This document shows, piece by piece, positions 17,567 through 26,868 of a DNA stretch of 64,000 nucleotides; position 1 is the stretch's first letter; each line of letters opens with the position of its first letter. The DNA lies in contig JAWKTK010000003.1 of the NCBI GenBank assembly GCA_041399205.1, positions 372,001 through 436,000 of the forward strand, given 5' to 3'. A program made the position numbers and the translations under genes. The notes beneath the pieces were generated by a model. The model had not been told where the DNA came from, ran no database searches, and saw only the letters and a program-made list of their open reading frames with translations. This DNA is from JAGQOZ01 sp041399205. Its GTDB lineage: Bacteria > Planctomycetota > Planctomycetia > Pirellulales > Pirellulaceae.

Positions 17567-18854
17567 TGCAAATCGTTCCCAAGGAGGCTGCTATGTGGTG
17601 CATTCGGCGGAAGTAGGAGTCGCCGGTCCCAATTTTCAACGCTTTCCCACCATGGAGGAAGCGGTCAGCGCCGTCGTTGGCCAAGGTTCGGTCAACGGTC
17701 ACCAATCTCATTCCAACACGTTGACCAGCAATGGTTCGTTTGTGATTGCGCATCTTTCGAACGAACAGAGTGACACAAGCCAATGTCGACCTCGTCATCG
17801 GTTTTACGTCGATTCTCATTTGCTAGGATCGGGTGGCGATGGGACCGAACGCGATCCTTGGCCCGATGTACCGACCGCTGCGAAGCATATTCTAAGCATG
17901 GCGGGAGACGGTACACTGAACCTGCGCCCCAACGAACAGATTGTGATTGAAAGCCGCAAAATGTTCACGGCAACCCGCTTGGAAAGAAAGAAGATGCGAA
18001 AGCAAAGCATCGCCAAAGGTGTCTTCTTTTGCATGACGTTATCATTGGTCATTCCCGTATTTGCGATTTTGGGATACCTGTTTGTGCAAGCATGGCCCGC
18101 CCTATCTTGGGATTTTGTCACGCTCAATCCCAAACGCATGGGAACGGAAGGCGGCATTTGGGCTCCCTTGGTCGGAACGTTTTTCTTGGTTTTGATGTCG
18201 CTGCTGATGGCTGCTCCTGTGGGCGTCATGGCAGGTGTCTATTTGAACGAATACGCCAAAGACAATTGGTTCAACCGCATCATCAATTTGGCCGTGGTGA
18301 ATTTGGCAGGTGTGCCGAGTATTGTACATGCGTTGTTCGGTCTGGGTGCGTTTGTGTTGGCGGCCGGTATGGGCAAGTCTTTGTTGGCTGCTTCGTTAAC
18401 TCTGTCGGTCATGACATTGCCTGTGATCATCACCAGTACTCGCGAAGCACTGGCCGCCGTGCCCAAGTCATTTCGCGAAGCTTGTTGGAACATGGGTGCG
18501 ACCAAATGGCAGACCATTCGAACCATCGTCTTGCCGAACTCCATCAGCGGCATTCTGACCGGCGTCATTCTGCAGGTGGCTCGAGCTGCCGGCGAAACAG
18601 CTCCGATTATCTTCACCGGCGCAGCCATTTTCTTGCCGGTGAAAGACAACGGCGTGGGCTATTGGCTGCCGTATACGCTGAAGAGTGAAGTAATGGCCCT
18701 ATCCATGCATTTGTACACACTGCGAGAACAGATCAACAACGCTCCGCTGGCCATGCAATACGGCACTGCGGTGGTGTTGATCGGTTTGGTGCTTTCGGTG
18801 AATAGCGTCTCGATTGCGTTACGAGTCTACCTGCGCAGTCGTAAGAAATGGTAG
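17559..18854 (+). CDS. pstA: Phosphate ABC transporter permease PstA with long N-terminal extension
   Basis: The protein has 431 residues, where PstA is usually near 290. The membrane part begins at about residue 152 and has the EAA loop (SFREACWNMGATKWQTI) and the GVYLNEYA and ARAAGETAPIIFTGA stretches. The first ~150 residues are hydrophilic, with a helix-like PTMEEAVSAVVGQGS and a GTERDPWPDVPTAAKHIL stretch; no known domain is recognised. The ATG at 17559 is the only one close to the pstC stop, and the extension stays in frame throughout, so it looks genuine. It should lie in the cytoplasm next to the ATPase. Confidence 0.9.
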   Translation: MADANRSQGGCYVVHSAEVGVAGPNFQRFPTMEEAVSAVVGQGSVNGHQSHSNTLTSNGSFVIAHLSNEQSDTSQCRPRHRFYVDSHLLGSGGDGTERDPWPDVPTAAKHILSMAGDGTLNLRPNEQIVIESRKMFTATRLERKKMRKQSIAKGVFFCMTLSLVIPVFAILGYLFVQAWPALSWDFVTLNPKRMGTEGGIWAPLVGTFFLVLMSLLMAAPVGVMAGVYLNEYAKDNWFNRIINLAVVNLAGVPSIVHALFGLGAFVLAAGMGKSLLAASLTLSVMTLPVIITSTREALAAVPKSFREACWNMGATKWQTIRTIVLPNSISGILTGVILQVARAAGETAPIIFTGAAIFLPVKDNGVGYWLPYTLKSEVMALSMHLYTLREQINNAPLAMQYGTAVVLIGLVLSVNSVSIALRVYLRSRKKW

Positions 18855-18863
18855 AAGGATCGA

Positions 18864-20429
18864 ATGGTACCTCATATCGAATTCGACAATGTAACCGTCA
18901 AGTACGGTTCGCACGTGGCATTGGACCAGATTTCGTTGACCGTTCCGCCGAAGTCCATTATTGGCATCATCGGGCCGGCCAATTCGGGCAAGACCACGTT
19001 CTTGAAGTGCATTAATCGCACGATTGATTTCATTGACACGGCCAAAGTCGAAGGCAATGTCCGGGTGAGTGGCGATGACGTGCGAAATTTACGCAACGTC
19101 TACGAGCTTCGACGCCGTATTGGCATGGTGTTTCCCTTGCCTGTGGGTTTGCCGTTATCCGTCTATGAAAACGTCGCCTATGCACCTCGCCGCTCTGGCA
19201 TGCACAATCGCCACGACTTAGACCAGCTGGTAGAAAAATGTCTGCAACAAGCCATGTTATGGGACGAAGTCAAGGACCGTTTGCATACGCTGGGAACCAA
19301 GCTTTCCGGCGGACAGCAGCAGCGTCTCACGTTGGCTCGAGCGTTATCGCATCGTCCGGAAATTCTTTGCTTGGACGAATTCTCCATTGCCATTGATCCC
19401 GTCACGACAATGAAAATTGAAGACGTGCTGTTGGAACTCAAGAATGAAATGACCATTGTCTTGGTAACCAACTTAGTTCAGCAAGCTCATCGCTTGGCTG
19501 ATCAAACGGCCTTCTTCAATCAGTCCCAGCTGGTGGAAATTGGCGACACGGAAAAGATTTTTACCGAGCCCGAAAATAAGTTGACCTACGAATATGTAAC
19601 GGGAGGAGGGGATTCGGTTAATGGCGGACGCAGAAGCGGTCAGCAAGTCGGATGCGCTTATTCGCCCAAATACAGCATCACGGCCAAAGATGTCAGTCTT
19701 TGGTATGGTGACTTTCAGGCGTTGAAAAACCTGACGATCAATATCCAACAAGGCATTATCACCGGACTCATCGGTCCGTCGGGTTGCGGCAAGACCACTT
19801 TGCTGCGCAGCTTCAATCGGATCAACGAACGCTACGGCAACGTGACCACCAAAGGTGAAATCACGATTCTGGGAAAAAACATTTATGACGAAGATGTGTC
19901 ACTATCCGAACTTCGCAAGTCGGTAGGCATGGTCTTTCAACGTCCAAATCCACTGCCGATTTCCGTGTACGAAAATGTGTCGTTTGGTTTGCGAGTTCAT
20001 TCGGATCGAGGTGAACTTTCGCGAGCAAAACGAGACGAATTGGTCGAAGACGCCCTGCGTGAAGTGCAATTGTGGGATGCCGTCAAAGACAACCTACGCC
20101 AAAAGGCGACCGGACTGACATTGGAACAGCAACAGAAACTTTGTATTGCTCGTTTGTTGCCCTTGAAGCCTCGAGTCATCCTCATGGACGAACCCTGTTC
20201 CGCTTTGGATGCGGAAGGCATTGAGAAGGTCGAAAATCTGATTTCCAACTTGCGACAGAAATACACGGTTGTGATTGTCACGCATAACATGGCGCAAGCT
20301 CGACGAGCGACCGACGAATGTATTTACATGTTGCTGGGTGAAATCATCGAACACGCGCCCACTTCCGATCTGTTTCTTAATCCGCAAAAAAAAGAAACCG
20401 AGATGTATATCGAAGGACGTTACGGTTAA
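18864..20429 (+). CDS. pstB: Tandem PstB ATPase: two domains with complementary defects
   Basis: The frame has 521 codons and two ABC domains, both PstB-like. Domain 1 (1-247) has Walker A GPANSGKTT (37-45), signature LSGGQQQR (147-154) and Walker B with D171-E172, but Pro91 in place of the Q-loop Gln and Asn203 in place of the switch His. Domain 2 (265-521) has normal Walker A, Q-loop, Walker B and H474, but its signature is LTLEQQQK. At the joint, a GGAGGAGG site (19602-19609) precedes an out-of-frame ATG (19621), and another frame reads GFG-stop as in PstB C-termini. Two separate genes fused by indel errors are therefore possible. Confidence 0.85.
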   Translation: MVPHIEFDNVTVKYGSHVALDQISLTVPPKSIIGIIGPANSGKTTFLKCINRTIDFIDTAKVEGNVRVSGDDVRNLRNVYELRRRIGMVFPLPVGLPLSVYENVAYAPRRSGMHNRHDLDQLVEKCLQQAMLWDEVKDRLHTLGTKLSGGQQQRLTLARALSHRPEILCLDEFSIAIDPVTTMKIEDVLLELKNEMTIVLVTNLVQQAHRLADQTAFFNQSQLVEIGDTEKIFTEPENKLTYEYVTGGGDSVNGGRRSGQQVGCAYSPKYSITAKDVSLWYGDFQALKNLTINIQQGIITGLIGPSGCGKTTLLRSFNRINERYGNVTTKGEITILGKNIYDEDVSLSELRKSVGMVFQRPNPLPISVYENVSFGLRVHSDRGELSRAKRDELVEDALREVQLWDAVKDNLRQKATGLTLEQQQKLCIARLLPLKPRVILMDEPCSALDAEGIEKVENLISNLRQKYTVVIVTHNMAQARRATDECIYMLLGEIIEHAPTSDLFLNPQKKETEMYIEGRYG

Positions 20430-20483
20430 TTCGTCGAAGTATCGTGGGAAGTGGTATCGACGCATCAAATAGGAATCGGAGTC

Positions 20484-21170
20484 ATGAAAAAGCAAGAACA
20501 AGAATGGGAAGGCCTTCGCCGTCGCGTCATTGAGATGGGAAACTTGGCTGAAGCCATGGTAGGCGTTGCCGTTGAAGCAATCACCAGTTCCGAAGTCGAT
20601 TCGTTAATCAAGAAAGTACTGCAACAAGAAGAACAACTGGACAAGATGCAGTTAGCCGTGGACAAAGAAGCGATACGCTTGCTGACGGTCTACAGTCCCG
20701 TGGCTGCAGACTTGCGTTTCATCATGACGGTTTCGCGGATTACGGGTGAATTGGAACGAGTGGGTGATCACGCGACCAATTTGTGTGAAAGCATCCAATT
20801 GATGACCGCCAAGACGCAAGTAACGCCCAGTGAAAATCTGCAGAAGATGGGTGCGTTGGTCAGTACCATGATGCACGACGCACTGGACGCGTTCGCCAGA
20901 AATGACATGCTGGCCGCTCGATCCACCATTGCACAAGATGACATGATTGATGCCATCAACGATCAGGTTCTGGAGGAACTGCTCAGCGATCACTTGGTCA
21001 AAGAAGTTCTATCTGGAACCAAAGATATTGCTGGTTCGTTGGCACAGCTTCTGATTGCCCGTTCCTTAGAGCGAATCGGTGACCAAGCGACCAACATAAG
21101 CGAAGAGGTTGTCTACATGGTTAAAGGGGATGACATTCGCCATCGGACGGACGAATCTTCTAACGGTTGA
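20484..21170 (+). CDS. phoU: Phosphate signalling protein PhoU
   Basis: The protein has 228 residues in two repeated three-helix bundles, each with the family metal-site motif: TGELERVGDHATN (about 91-103) and ARSLERIGDQATN (about 195-207). PhoU links the Pst transporter to the histidine kinase/response-regulator pair and limits phosphate uptake. The start is placed at the ATG at 20484 (MKKQEQEWEGLRRR), preceded by AGGA and GGAG; the upstream in-frame ATG at 20451 lacks a site. It lies 54 bases after pstB and 9 before phoB. Confidence 0.93.
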   Translation: MKKQEQEWEGLRRRVIEMGNLAEAMVGVAVEAITSSEVDSLIKKVLQQEEQLDKMQLAVDKEAIRLLTVYSPVAADLRFIMTVSRITGELERVGDHATNLCESIQLMTAKTQVTPSENLQKMGALVSTMMHDALDAFARNDMLAARSTIAQDDMIDAINDQVLEELLSDHLVKEVLSGTKDIAGSLAQLLIARSLERIGDQATNISEEVVYMVKGDDIRHRTDESSNG

Positions 21171-21179
21171 TGGTGGAAC

Positions 21180-21869
21180 ATGACCGCAACGCGAATTCTG
21201 ATCATTGAAGACGACCAATCGCTTTCCGACATCTTGGTCTATAATTTTCGCCAAGCCGGTTACGATGTCCTGTGCGCTCGCGATGGCGCAGAAGGACTCG
21301 ATTTGGCCCGCAAGCGCAATCCGGAATTGATCTTGCTGGACCTGATGCTGCCCACCATGGACGGATTGGAAATCTGTCGACGCCTACGACAAGATTCTGT
21401 CACTCGAGACGTCATGGTGGTGATGTTGACTGCCAAAGCCGAAGAAGTCGACCAAGTGGTCGGTTTTGCCATTGGCCCGATGACTACGTGACCAAACCGT
21501 TTAGTGTCAAAGTATTGCTGGAACGAGTCAAAGCGGCTGATTCGCAGAAGATCAACCAATTCGACCAAAAGCGAAGTTATTGTCAATCAAGGCATCATGC
21601 TGGATCGAAGACGCCACATCGCCATGGCCGGTGATGAACAGTTGGAGCTAACTCCCAACGAATTCAATCTACTGGATACGCTCATTCGACAACCCGGCCG
21701 CGCTTTTACTCGAGGAGATCTCATCGATTCGGCACTGGGCGATGATGCCATTGTCTTAGAGCGAACCATTGATGTGCATGTGCGAGCCCTTCGCAAAAAA
21801 CTGGGCGGTTATGCCGAACTGATCGAAACGGTGCGAGGCGTCGGGTATCGGTTTCGCGACAACCACTAG
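21180..21869 (+). CDS. phoB: PhoB-type response regulator, two apparent frameshifts
   Basis: This is an OmpR/PhoB-family regulator, the expected activator of the pst operon. The receiver (21180 to about 21475) has the acidic pair ED, the phospho-Asp in LILLDLMLP and the conserved Thr/Lys region. The frame breaks at GGCCCGATGAC (about 21476), where one base is missing from the expected GADDYVTKPF, and again between about 21520 and 21570. The winged helix then resumes (ELTPNEFNLLDTLI, GRAFTRGDLI, TIDVHVRALRKKLG, TVRGVGYRF). Total length fits one 230-residue protein. No phoR follows within the window. Confidence 0.85.
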
Positions 21870-22174
21870 TTGGACGCCGCTACCAGATCCGGATTCTAGG
21901 AAATCCTTTCTTGAAGCCGACGCTGTTAGCCAGCCAAGTCAGTGCTATAGGTGCATGCACCGCATTCCAAACGCCAAATTGCGAATGCAAGCAACATCGA
22001 TCTAATTAAGCGGGGCGAACTCTGCGGGGTAAATCCAAGCGGCTTGATTCGATCGATTATTCTTCCGATATCGAATGTAGTTACCTTGGCGAATGCGATT
22101 GCCTGCAGATCCTTCGCTCATTCGGTAATCTCGCCGCTCATTCCCACGCCCGCCCTTTTGCTTCGGAGAGTATC
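21870..22174. other. Spacer after phoB, nothing recognised
   Basis: This 305-base stretch has no coding frame with a family-like translation and no strong terminator stem. A kinase gene such as phoR, which often follows phoB, is absent. A GGAG at 22165-22168 serves as the ribosome site of the next gene. Confidence 0.5.
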
Positions 22175-23182
22175 ATGTCTGTTGCTCGTCCCCTCTGGTT
22201 CGCTCTTCTTGCCTGTCTGACATGCGCGCCCGTTGTTGTTCAAGCCGCGCCATTGGTGCCTGGCACCGGACAGAAGGTTGATCAAGTGGGAGACGATTTT
22301 GAAGATACCAATTGGAGCTTCATACACAACTTTCCCAAGAGCAGTGAAGAGCTGAACGAAAACAAATATTTTCCTACCGGCAAATCGGCCAACAATCGCT
22401 GGTATGAAGGCATCAAACGCGGCCAGCCGGATTTCATGCGCCAAGTGCCCACGCCAGAAAACGGTTTGGCGGGCAGTACCGGTTCGCTGCTCATCCGAAC
22501 TCGGAACTCCGGCATCCCAGGCACGCTCACTCATCAAATGCAGCAAGATGATTTGATTGTGAATTGTCATGCGCAATTCAAAGGTGCGTTGCCGGTGGCG
22601 CAGAATCCGAATTGTGTGGTGCGAGTGTACGTGCCGCCGTTTGATAAATGGGAAGATCGAACCGGTCCGTCGTTTGGCTTTCGTTTGGCCCTAGAAACGC
22701 ATACGTACAAAGTGCCAGATGACAAGAAAGACAAGCGAGGCCTTTTCGGTCGAATGCCATCCAAACAATACTTGCCCGAAACGTATTGGCCCGGCATGTT
22801 CATTCATTTTCGTAGCAAGACCGATCGTCGTTTCCAAGAAGATTCTGCGTACTTTACTATTCGCAGCAATGTTCGAGGTGGTGACTTCAAAGGACCGGAG
22901 ATCACCGAACCGGGTTGGTGGACGTTAGGCATGTCGGTGACCTCCGATGGCATGGTCCACTACTACATTCATCAAGGCATTGAAGATCTCACCGCGGACG
23001 ACTACGTCACCACTCAGCAACCCTACGGCTACACAGCCGAACTGTTCAAGACGTTTTTCTTCAATGTCTGCAATCAAGACGATGGACGAACTTGGTCCAC
23101 ACCTTGGATCATTGACGATCCAGCGTTGTACATTGCACCCGGCGGTGGCATTGCGGGACGCAGCGGATCGAATCGACGGTGA
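22175..23182 (+). CDS. Secreted protein of unknown function
   Basis: The protein has 335 residues with a signal peptide (about 1-25, ending VQA). The remainder is rich in aromatic and beta-forming residues (for example WSFIHNFPKSSEE, FHFRSK-like and GWWTLGMSVTSDGMVHYYIH), suggesting a concanavalin-like beta-sandwich. I do not recognise a named family, though the style matches planctomycete conserved exported proteins. The ATG at 22175 is preceded by GGAG. It ends six bases before the stop of the convergent 1224-residue gene, so the two transcripts probably overlap. Confidence 0.7.
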   Translation: MSVARPLWFALLACLTCAPVVVQAAPLVPGTGQKVDQVGDDFEDTNWSFIHNFPKSSEELNENKYFPTGKSANNRWYEGIKRGQPDFMRQVPTPENGLAGSTGSLLIRTRNSGIPGTLTHQMQQDDLIVNCHAQFKGALPVAQNPNCVVRVYVPPFDKWEDRTGPSFGFRLALETHTYKVPDDKKDKRGLFGRMPSKQYLPETYWPGMFIHFRSKTDRRFQEDSAYFTIRSNVRGGDFKGPEITEPGWWTLGMSVTSDGMVHYYIHQGIEDLTADDYVTTQQPYGYTAELFKTFFFNVCNQDDGRTWSTPWIIDDPALYIAPGGGIAGRSGSNRR

Positions 23183-23187
23183 TCGAT

Positions 23188-26100
23188 CTACGATTCAGCT
23201 GGCTTGCCGATGGCCTGATCCAGAACTTTGTTCAAGTGAGCTTCCAGGTCGGGCGTTGCACCAACATGGACATCCACGACCGTTCCCTGCGGATCAATGA
23301 TCACGGTGTGCGGGATTCCCTGCACGCCGTAGCGACGGCCAAACGTACCGTCGGGATCGAGCGCTACGTCCAATTTCCATGATCGAGAAGCCAAGAAAGA
23401 TTGAATGTCGTCGGACGTTTCCTGCTGATTCACGGCAATCAGGACTACCGAATCGTTGCGTTCCTGAGCCACCTTCATCATGGTTGGCAACGAACCGACG
23501 CACGGCCCACACCACGTGGCCCAAAAATCCAATATCACGACTTTGCCTTGCAGGTCCGCCAGCGAGATCGATTCGCCGGTTAGCATTTTCCAATCCATCG
23601 ACGGTGCCGGCTTGCCTACCAGCGGCGAACTGGCACCGGGATTTTCCGAGGCTGTACCGCTGGCGGGTTCGGGTAACGCCGGAGGTTCGCGCAGTGTCCA
23701 GGCTGACCACGTTGCGTCACGTTGTGAACGCCTACCGCCGAATTCTAATGCGGCGATGATTTGCCACGGAATAGACAGCTTGCCAATGGCCGTGGAATCT
23801 CCGGTAATAAAATCCGCGTCCACATCCGACGGCACCAAAGTCGCAGAACCTCCGCCATGCAGACGAATCTGCAACACCTCCTGGTTACTGGCCTGACTGC
23901 CGGAGTCGTCTTCCAGCGAAATGATCTGACAGACTTTTTCCAAGGGAATCGTGAACGTGTCCAAACGAGCCTTAAAGATGACCTGATTATTTTCGATTCG
24001 CACCAATTGGCCTCGTAGACTATCACCATTGAACGCGCGAATCACATGGGATGTGGCTTGGGGTAACGCGCCCAGTCTTCGCGTCAACAAGCGATTTAGT
24101 TCATCTTCCGGAATAACACCGGGCCATTGCGAGACCTGCAAGTTAAACAGACGCACAATTTCGCCTTCTGAAGCAGGTGCGGTTGGTGGAACGCCATCGT
24201 AGAAGACTTGATTGCGATGTGTCGCTTGCCGCGATACACCCAGTTTCAAGAAGCCGCCTTCAATCGGCGTGGTTTCTCGCCAACCAATCAATTCACGACC
24301 GTTGGCCACCAACGAATACTCTTTGTTGATCCGGTCGACCAGGAATTCAATATGAGCACTCGCGTTTTCTCCCAGCGCCAGCGTGGATCGTCTGGCGTTC
24401 TGGATGTAGCGGCCACCCATCATCTGACCCAAGATGCCCGCCGCATTGACAACCGCATTTGCGGACAGCGACTTGCCTTGCCGAGTAACCGTAATGTTCA
24501 CCACATAATCTGGCGGTTCCTTGGCTGCGTCCTCCATCATTTGTTGGGAAATGCCTCGGCTTCCCAGTATGTTCAACGCGTTCTTGGCATTATCGGCTCC
24601 CACCGCAATGCTTATGGCACCGTCCTGGCTCCAATGCGCATCGAACGCAATCTTGCACTGATCGGGCAGCCCAACTTCCTTAGCAACATTGGCGTTACCA
24701 AAGAATTGGAGCGAACCGTTTTGAAACTGATACGAATCTTTACTCATCTTTTGCGTCGACATCCAGCGATCGCCTGCTCGGAACCCGCTGTACAGCTGCA
24801 GTTCAGTGGGATTGCGTTGAATAGCTTTTAGCAGCGTTCGATGGATCTGCACCTCTTGACCGTCGGCCAATTCGACAAAGATGGAATCGGCATCAACGCG
24901 TTTCAATAGACACGGCACGGTGTCACCGTTGGTCAACGAGATGCGATCGGTCAAGCGATCGGTAACGCCAGCTGTGTCAGTCGGTTCGAACGAAACACTG
25001 GCGTTTCCGCCCAAGACCACCGGCACCGATTGCGAACAATAAACCGGCTCCCAACGCACATTGCCCGAACGGTTCGCCTTGGTCACTCGACCATGGAGCC
25101 GCACGCCCGAATGCTCCAACAAGCCTCGTTTTTCGGCCGCCGCTTCCGCTGTTCCCAGGTGGAATTCCACGCGTTCCAGCGCATCCCACTTGGCTACAAA
25201 GCTTCCGTCGATGGCGTCCGAAGCCAACAAGATTCCGTCTTGGGCAATTCCTTGATATCTGGCAATGACCGTGCCGCTATCGGCGTATTCGATTCGTACG
25301 TATTTCTCTTCTGGCTGACCGTCGCGATTCGTTTGAACGTCTCCCAGCAGAATACGATCGATGTTTGCCAATTCAACGGTTTGTTGTCGTTCTTCTTCTT
25401 CTTCTTCTTCTTCTTCTTCTTCTTCTTCGGCATTCTCTTCGCCATCGACTCGAATGGTCAGATCTGACTCGCTCCAAGCCGTCACTTTGCCCTTCAGAAC
25501 CGTGGCATCGGACAAGACAATCTGATCCTGCGAAGATTGCCACTCCAGCTTCACGATGCCGCCCAACCACTTTCGAACCCGGAATTGATCCACCGTCAGA
25601 TCGGTACCTCGATTCTGTATGAACACATGTGATCCGCCTTTGTCCGGAGCGTCTGTATTTTCAAACGAACCAACTTGGTTCCCATCGACAAACACGTTCA
25701 ACTGGTGATTTTCTGCATCCCAGTGCAAAGACAAATTCAGGTTCGTGCCATCCGGTAACGTCTCCAGCAAAACCTGCTGCACAAACTCGTTGGAAACTTG
25801 TCGATGGGCTACCAGTTTGTTGTTCCAAGTTTCGATAGCAAAAGCACTGGCCAACGAATTGGGATTGGCTGCGGCAGCAACAAAAATTTGGTAGCGGAGC
25901 TTTCCCGTTGATGACAAGGCAAGGTCGATCAAGATGGAACCATCGTGGCGAGTGTCACGGCTGATGGTGCTGCCTTCTACTTTGGTTTCAAAGGCGCGAC
26001 CTTCTTGCCGCCAGTCGCCGTTCTTACCAACTACGGTCCATTCGTTCAAATTACCTAGCTCGGAAATCAACAACGAAGACTTATCCGATACGCCTTCGAT

Positions 26101-26862
26101 CGTCAAAATCTGGTCTCGACGGATTCGAATTTCGCCGTGCCGATCGCTCTGCACGGAAAGCCATTGATCGTCACATGCGACGATGTTGCCGAACAAAATG
26201 CTGCCGTTGGCTAGTTGGATCCGAGCTCCTAGATCTTTGGTTTCAACGGACCGAGTGGCTTGGCGTTGCGGCGCACGTCTGGTCGAGTTCTGGACGCCAA
26301 AGATACCGCGAATCATCTGTACGCCACCCTGAAAGAGCCCGACCGGTTGCGGTTCTTGTACCTGTCGCTGCCGAGTCGCTTGGGCGCGGGCCGGCGAAAC
26401 GAACTTGATCTGTTGGATGCCTTGGACATCAAACATCAATGGTTCCGCAAAATGCCGCGAATTCCAACCGAGCTGTTCGGCTGTATCGGTCAGAGCCAAC
26501 CGGCCACCCAAGAAATCCCCGTTCTGAAGGTACACCGTGGCGGTTTTGGCGTGTGTTTGCGATTCCTCACTGCCCGCTTCTTCGTCAGGTGATTCTTCCT
26601 CGGTTCGCTCGGCCCTCTGCATTTCGGCGGGTGCCCCAATCCCTGGAGCTGGCGCTACAAAGACTTCCACATCGTCAATCAAGACTTGAGCTTCCACCGC
26701 TTGAACAGCTTCGATTTCTACTGCTTGAACTGCTTCAACGGCTTCCACTGCTTGGGCAACATCAGCAGCTTGAACGACGTCGACGGGCTGCGCGCTGGCC
26801 TTTGTCGTCCCGATGGCGAATAGAAAACCGAGCGCCACAACACACGCAGTTGCATTCTTCAT
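23188..26862 (-). CDS. Giant exported protein with C-terminal TlpA-like thioredoxin domain
   Basis: The protein has 1224 residues with a signal peptide (1-24). An Ala/Val/Glu/Gln-rich repeat follows (about 27-62, VEAVQAV-type units), then several beta-rich modules of an LG/DUF1080-like type and a run of 13 Glu. A TlpA/ResA-type thioredoxin domain ends the protein (about 1085-1215), with FWATWCGPC as active site, GIPHTVIIDPQG and a conserved cis-Pro. It is probably a periplasmic thiol-disulfide protein fused to carbohydrate- or surface-binding modules. The start lies six bases after the upstream gene's stop, so it is the last gene of the minus-strand cluster. Confidence 0.8.
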   Translation of the reverse strand: MKNATACVVALGFLFAIGTTKASAQPVDVVQAADVAQAVEAVEAVQAVEIEAVQAVEAQVLIDDVEVFVAPAPGIGAPAEMQRAERTEEESPDEEAGSEESQTHAKTATVYLQNGDFLGGRLALTDTAEQLGWNSRHFAEPLMFDVQGIQQIKFVSPARAQATRQRQVQEPQPVGLFQGGVQMIRGIFGVQNSTRRAPQRQATRSVETKDLGARIQLANGSILFGNIVACDDQWLSVQSDRHGEIRIRRDQILTIEGVSDKSSLLISELGNLNEWTVVGKNGDWRQEGRAFETKVEGSTISRDTRHDGSILIDLALSSTGKLRYQIFVAAAANPNSLASAFAIETWNNKLVAHRQVSNEFVQQVLLETLPDGTNLNLSLHWDAENHQLNVFVDGNQVGSFENTDAPDKGGSHVFIQNRGTDLTVDQFRVRKWLGGIVKLEWQSSQDQIVLSDATVLKGKVTAWSESDLTIRVDGEENAEEEEEEEEEEEEERQQTVELANIDRILLGDVQTNRDGQPEEKYVRIEYADSGTVIARYQGIAQDGILLASDAIDGSFVAKWDALERVEFHLGTAEAAAEKRGLLEHSGVRLHGRVTKANRSGNVRWEPVYCSQSVPVVLGGNASVSFEPTDTAGVTDRLTDRISLTNGDTVPCLLKRVDADSIFVELADGQEVQIHRTLLKAIQRNPTELQLYSGFRAGDRWMSTQKMSKDSYQFQNGSLQFFGNANVAKEVGLPDQCKIAFDAHWSQDGAISIAVGADNAKNALNILGSRGISQQMMEDAAKEPPDYVVNITVTRQGKSLSANAVVNAAGILGQMMGGRYIQNARRSTLALGENASAHIEFLVDRINKEYSLVANGRELIGWRETTPIEGGFLKLGVSRQATHRNQVFYDGVPPTAPASEGEIVRLFNLQVSQWPGVIPEDELNRLLTRRLGALPQATSHVIRAFNGDSLRGQLVRIENNQVIFKARLDTFTIPLEKVCQIISLEDDSGSQASNQEVLQIRLHGGGSATLVPSDVDADFITGDSTAIGKLSIPWQIIAALEFGGRRSQRDATWSAWTLREPPALPEPASGTASENPGASSPLVGKPAPSMDWKMLTGESISLADLQGKVVILDFWATWCGPCVGSLPTMMKVAQERNDSVVLIAVNQQETSDDIQSFLASRSWKLDVALDPDGTFGRRYGVQGIPHTVIIDPQGTVVDVHVGATPDLEAHLNKVLDQAIGKPAES
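25390..25428. repeat. TTC trinucleotide microsatellite (13 units)
   Basis: Thirteen TTC units on the plus strand encode 13 consecutive Glu (GAA) codons in the minus-strand 1224-residue protein. Unit number changes would alter the acidic linker length without shifting the frame. Confidence 0.9.
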
Positions 26863-26868
26863 ACTTGG

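Noticed and set aside
25390..25428. TTC microsatellite as an on/off phase switch
   Set aside because: The unit is three bases and in frame, so changes alter only the number of Glu residues.
25365..25622. Poly-leucine plus-strand frame
   Set aside because: It is the antisense of the Glu-coding TTC array inside the 1224-residue gene.
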